DNA of 64,000 bases from a virus, in IMG/VR virus record IMGVR_UViG_3300042485_001470, positions 31,082 to 95,081 of that record. One strand, 5' to 3'. A program made the translations under genes and the position numbers. Below are positions 61,221 through 64,000 of the stretch, one piece after another (the first letter of the stretch is position 1; each line of letters begins with the position of its first letter). A model generated the notes under the pieces. It was given only the letters and a program-made list of their open reading frames with translations. It was not told the origin of the DNA and did no database searches.

Positions 61221-61805
61221 ATGGCTAATGCAACCCTATATAAAAGATACATAAAAAAGCAAGTATCTGCGGTTAAAACAAGTTTAAAAACAAGAAACAT
61301 TTACAAAATCGAATCATACGAATATGTAGATGGAACTAAGAAAATTTTTAGAGGACCGGAGGCTAGTTTAGTATTTTTAGTAGGTATTTCACCTGATAAA
61401 AAATTATCATGTGTTAAGTTCAGCGAAGCAAATCCTGATATATTCTTCAGATGGCTTAAGGGGTTATTTAAGCCATCTGTAACTTGTAAGCAAATAAAAG
61501 AAGCTATTGGAAGTGAGGAATTTGAAACCTTATTAATTGAAGATACCAATAAGGGTGGGGCAATATTTTCAAAATTAAAATCAGACTCTTTATACAAAAA
61601 AGACCCATCGGTATTTAGAACATATAATGTAAAGGGTATAAAATCAATTTCATATTTATATTTGGATGATGATTATTTAATAACCAAACTACTCAAATTG
61701 AAATGTTTTGATGATGCCGATTTGAACCAAGATGGTATTGTGACAGAGGAGGAAATTCAAATTTACGAAAAGAGTACTGGAGAAAAGTACAAACCATCAA
61801 TATAA
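61221..61805 (+). CDS. EF-hand-containing small protein
   Basis: 194 residues. The body (1-155) is Lys-rich mixed alpha/beta with R-W-L-K-G-L-F-K-P-S-V-T-C-K-Q-I-K-E-A-I and matches no family I know. The C-terminal loop D-L-N-Q-D-G-I-V-T-E-E-E (167-178) is a perfect single EF-hand / dockerin-like calcium loop (ligands 167, 169, 171, 173, 175, 178). Starts two bases after the glycosyltransferase, ends before the second fibre unit. It could be a virion or surface-sugar related accessory protein; this is inference from position. Confidence 0.55.
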   Translation: MANATLYKRYIKKQVSAVKTSLKTRNIYKIESYEYVDGTKKIFRGPEASLVFLVGISPDKKLSCVKFSEANPDIFFRWLKGLFKPSVTCKQIKEAIGSEEFETLLIEDTNKGGAIFSKLKSDSLYKKDPSVFRTYNVKGIKSISYLYLDDDYLITKLLKLKCFDDADLNQDGIVTEEEIQIYEKSTGEKYKPSI

Positions 61806-61832
61806 TTTATTAACTATTCTTTATTCCTTGAA

Positions 61833-61840
61833 TATTTATA
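61833..61840 (+). promoter_or_regulatory. TATTTATA putative promoter of the second fibre
   Basis: TATTTATA lies 40 nt before the ATG at 61881, in the 75-nt gap. Confidence 0.45.
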
Positions 61841-61874
61841 TTTACTTGTATAATAAAAGAACCTCACAAGTAAA
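61841..61874 (+). promoter_or_regulatory. Inverted repeat in the leader of the second fibre
   Basis: TTTACTTGT (61841-61849) and ACAAGTAAA (61866-61874) are a perfect 9-bp inverted repeat with a 16-nt centre, ending six bases before the ATG. It could be an operator or a translation-controlling hairpin. Confidence 0.45.
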
Positions 61875-61880
61875 GATAAA

Positions 61881-64000
61881 ATGGCAATAATTAAAAGACT
61901 CATAAAGGGAGCTCCCATCACAGCGCTGGAGATGGATGCAAATCTAACCGAATTGGAAAATATATCCAGTTCATTCGGAGCTGTTTCAGCATCAGTATCT
62001 AACCTATCAACATTACAAGGAACACTTAGTGGACAATTTACTGGAAGTGCATTGATTTCTGGTAGTTTAAAATTTGATAATATAGATGCAGACCCATCTA
62101 CATCGGTAGTATTGGTATATAACGCATCAACTAAAAAAATAGGAACTAATACCGTTGGAGGTGTGAGTAGTTCTGGAACGGCTGGTTCTGCTGGAACAAG
62201 TGGAACTGGTGGAACTGCTGGTACGGCTGGTACATCTGGTACAAATGCACCTGGCTTAACATCTGGAACGGCTGGTACATCTGGTTCATCTGGAACTAGT
62301 GGTATAAACGGCACATCTGGTTCGTCTGGCACATCTGGTTCGTCTGGTACATCTGGTTCATCTGGCACATCTGGTTCATCCGGTACTGCTGGAACTACTG
62401 GTTCAAGTGGTACATCCATTGATTCAAATATAACAAATAGATTGATGCAAACAACTGCATCATTAAATACATTTACTGGTTCTATTAGAGGTGAGGTAAA
62501 TGGATTGGAAGCATATACGGCATCTTTAAAAGCAACAACTTTAATTTCTGGAGCAGCACAAATTTCAGCATTGGGATTTGGTGTTGGTGGTGGTGGGGAT
62601 TCTTTCCCATATAGTGGTTCTGCTATTATTAGTGGTTCTTTAATTGTGACTGGTTCAGTTTTCTCAACAAATATAGTTTCTGGTGCAAGAGGATTGAGTA
62701 CAGCCGGCCCATTAACAGCATCTCTTAGAGAAGGTTATGTTTGGGTTGGTGGTGATACTAATCAAAACAATCGTCAAATAGCAACATCATCGTTGGGTGG
62801 TGCTGGTGGTACTATTAGTGTGATACGAGGAGTAAACAATTATACCTCTGTTGATACTTTAGAAATGAGTGCTAATTTTAGTGTAACCAATTTAGGTGGT
62901 GGTAATTTATCAATTGATGTAGTTGGTGGAGGTGGAGGTAGTGGTACTTCTGGTTCGTCTGGTTCTTCTGGATTCCCAGGTACATCAGGTACAACTGGTT
63001 CGTCTGGTTCATCTGGTTCGTCTGGGCAACCCGGTCAAGGTGGTTCATCTGGTACATCTGGTACAAATGGTTCAAACGGTACGGCTGGTACAACGGGTTC
63101 AAATGGAGTTAGTGGTACATCTGGAACATCTGGAGTTGGTGGTAGTAATGGTACAGCTGGTACAGCAGGAACATCTGGTACTACAACACAAATAGGAGTT
63201 AGAGATGGGGGTGGTATAAGTGCAGTATATAATGTAAACGATATATCATTTAGTGGTAGTGTAATACTAACACCATCTGGTTCAAATGGAGTTGTAGTGA
63301 CTCTGACAGGAGGTAATGCATCTGGATTCTCATCGGCATCTTTTGAGGGTTGGATAACAGGTTCGGCTCAAATATTAGATGCTGGATTTGTACAATCTTC
63401 TTCTGGTATTTTTAAAGATTTTATAGTAACACAATCAATGGTAAGAGATTGGAGTGTTGTTAATAACGGAAATGATGGATATGTATTTTTACCAACAAAT
63501 GACCCAACTTTAGAAAGAGGTGAAGATGTAGATATATGGGTTCAGCATGGTGATACAATTATATTTAATGTAGTAGCAGCATCGCATCCTTTTTACCTAA
63601 AAACATCAGTAACAACTGGAACAGGTCAACAGGTTACTGGTGTAACAAACAATGGAGCAACCGGTGGTACGGTACGATATAATACATCTGGCTCGGTTCC
63701 TGGTACAACAATTTTCTATTGTAGTTCAGCAAATTCTAACTTAAGTGGACCTATCTATATTAAAGAAAGACAAAGAAGAACTGAATTCAAAGATGGTAGA
63801 ATAATACATACCGGTTCTATGTGGGTTGATGGTGGTGTGGTTGTAACTGGTTCAATTTGGTTTAGTGGTTCACTTTACCAAAATGGAGTTCCATTTGTAG
63901 GTGGTGGAGGTGGTGGACCATTTGCACAAACAGCTTCATACTATTCAGCAAATGGTGATGTATTTGTAACTGGTTCATTTAGAGTTAGTGGTTCAATCAC
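61881..64000 (+). CDS. Second large collagen-like tail fibre, 3' end outside window
   Basis: At least 706 residues, open to the window end. Starts M-A-I-I-K-R-L-I-K-G-A-P-I-T-A-L-E-M-D-A-N-L. Two collagen-like G-x-x regions (about 95-175 and 353-435) of GTS, GSS, GTA, GTN triplets flank GSIxxTGS beta-repeats. Then a cupredoxin-like domain (about 545-625): W-V-Q-H-G-D-T-I-I-F-N, A-S-H-P-F-Y-L-K-T, V-T-N-N-G-A-T-G-G-T and G-T-T-I-F-Y-C-S-S. Domains of this type occur in marine phage tail proteins. A further Gly-rich fibre part begins before the window ends. No S74 domain is visible yet; it would be expected downstream. Confidence 0.85.
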   Translation, partial: MAIIKRLIKGAPITALEMDANLTELENISSSFGAVSASVSNLSTLQGTLSGQFTGSALISGSLKFDNIDADPSTSVVLVYNASTKKIGTNTVGGVSSSGTAGSAGTSGTGGTAGTAGTSGTNAPGLTSGTAGTSGSSGTSGINGTSGSSGTSGSSGTSGSSGTSGSSGTAGTTGSSGTSIDSNITNRLMQTTASLNTFTGSIRGEVNGLEAYTASLKATTLISGAAQISALGFGVGGGGDSFPYSGSAIISGSLIVTGSVFSTNIVSGARGLSTAGPLTASLREGYVWVGGDTNQNNRQIATSSLGGAGGTISVIRGVNNYTSVDTLEMSANFSVTNLGGGNLSIDVVGGGGGSGTSGSSGSSGFPGTSGTTGSSGSSGSSGQPGQGGSSGTSGTNGSNGTAGTTGSNGVSGTSGTSGVGGSNGTAGTAGTSGTTTQIGVRDGGGISAVYNVNDISFSGSVILTPSGSNGVVVTLTGGNASGFSSASFEGWITGSAQILDAGFVQSSSGIFKDFIVTQSMVRDWSVVNNGNDGYVFLPTNDPTLERGEDVDIWVQHGDTIIFNVVAASHPFYLKTSVTTGTGQQVTGVTNNGATGGTVRYNTSGSVPGTTIFYCSSANSNLSGPIYIKERQRRTEFKDGRIIHTGSMWVDGGVVVTGSIWFSGSLYQNGVPFVGGGGGGPFAQTASYYSANGDVFVTGSFRVSGSI
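62157..63183 (+). repeat. GTS/GSS/GTA collagen-like tracts in the second fibre
   Basis: Two tracts of 9-nt units coding Gly-x-x triplets: about 62157-62412 and about 62935-63183, separated by roughly 500 nt of beta-repeat coding. Composition as in the giant fibre at 1607-9919, but with more GTA and GTN units. Confidence 0.85.

Noticed and set aside
61814-62419. Open - strand frame of about 200 residues over the start of the second fibre
   Set aside because: Repeat shadow (Val-Pro-Asp/Glu runs) opposite the real + strand fibre gene, which starts at 61881 with a leader and promoter-like element.
1-64000. tRNA genes
   Set aside because: Gaps between genes were read for cloverleaf signatures; only the tRNA-like end of the tmRNA was found.

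Overview
The window is a stretch of a large, AT-rich, T4-like contractile-tail phage (myovirus), tightly packed, with every supported gene on the + strand. The host is probably a member of the Bacteroidetes (Flavobacteriia-like). Evidence for this is ten promoters of the Bacteroidetes form TTTG-N20-TATATTTG, few Shine-Dalgarno sites before A-rich starts, and a secreted nuclease whose signal peptide ends in SFGQ. The tail fibres and several small proteins resemble those of marine T4-like phages. Terminase, portal and capsid genes are not in the window.

Layout. 1-10800: adhesion and tail-fibre region, with a DUF285-like repeat protein cut by the window start, a fibre-assembly-type protein, and a 2770-residue fibre with a roughly 560-residue GTS collagen-like region and a self-cleaving S74 chaperone domain. 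10930-23461: tail sheath, tail tube, gp26-like baseplate protein with a gp51-like continuation in the +1 frame, tape measure, baseplate and hub proteins. 23494-23879: a phage-encoded tmRNA. 23936-35985: a divergent family A polymerase-like protein, an exported nuclease, a 2447-residue multidomain protein, an AdoMet decarboxylase homologue, and a GH19 endolysin. 36233-46229: gp32, UvsX, FEN-type exonuclease, gp41 helicase, class Ia ribonucleotide reductase, thioredoxin, and two Mom-like DNA modification proteins, the first coupled to a small HTH protein. 46348-50343: a 620-residue protein with an HNH-like C-terminus and two glycosyltransferases. 50345-58242: family B polymerase gp43, clamp gp45, a DruA/DUF4338-like protein, dUTPase, clamp loader gp44/gp62, and a Cas4-like nuclease. 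58319-61805: a ribbon-helix-helix regulator with a palindromic operator, two more glycosyltransferases, and an EF-hand protein. 61881-64000: a second collagen-like fibre cut by the window end.

How it works together. Two promoter signals appear to partition the genome. TTTG-N20-TATATTTG, readable by host RNA polymerase, sits mainly before replication and DNA-metabolism genes, often starting right after the upstream stop codon. TATTTATA lies 15-60 nt before virion, lysis and injected-type genes (and before nrdB), suggesting a second, perhaps late, class. The replisome (gp43/45/44/62/41/32, UvsX, FEN exonuclease) and nucleotide supply (NrdA/B, Trx, Dut) are T4-like. The accessory load is unusual: tmRNA, two Mom paralogues, a DruA-like protein, four glycosyltransferases including one of the PLOD/procollagen type, and a second, family A polymerase-like protein.

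All functional calls come from reading motifs; no database search was run.
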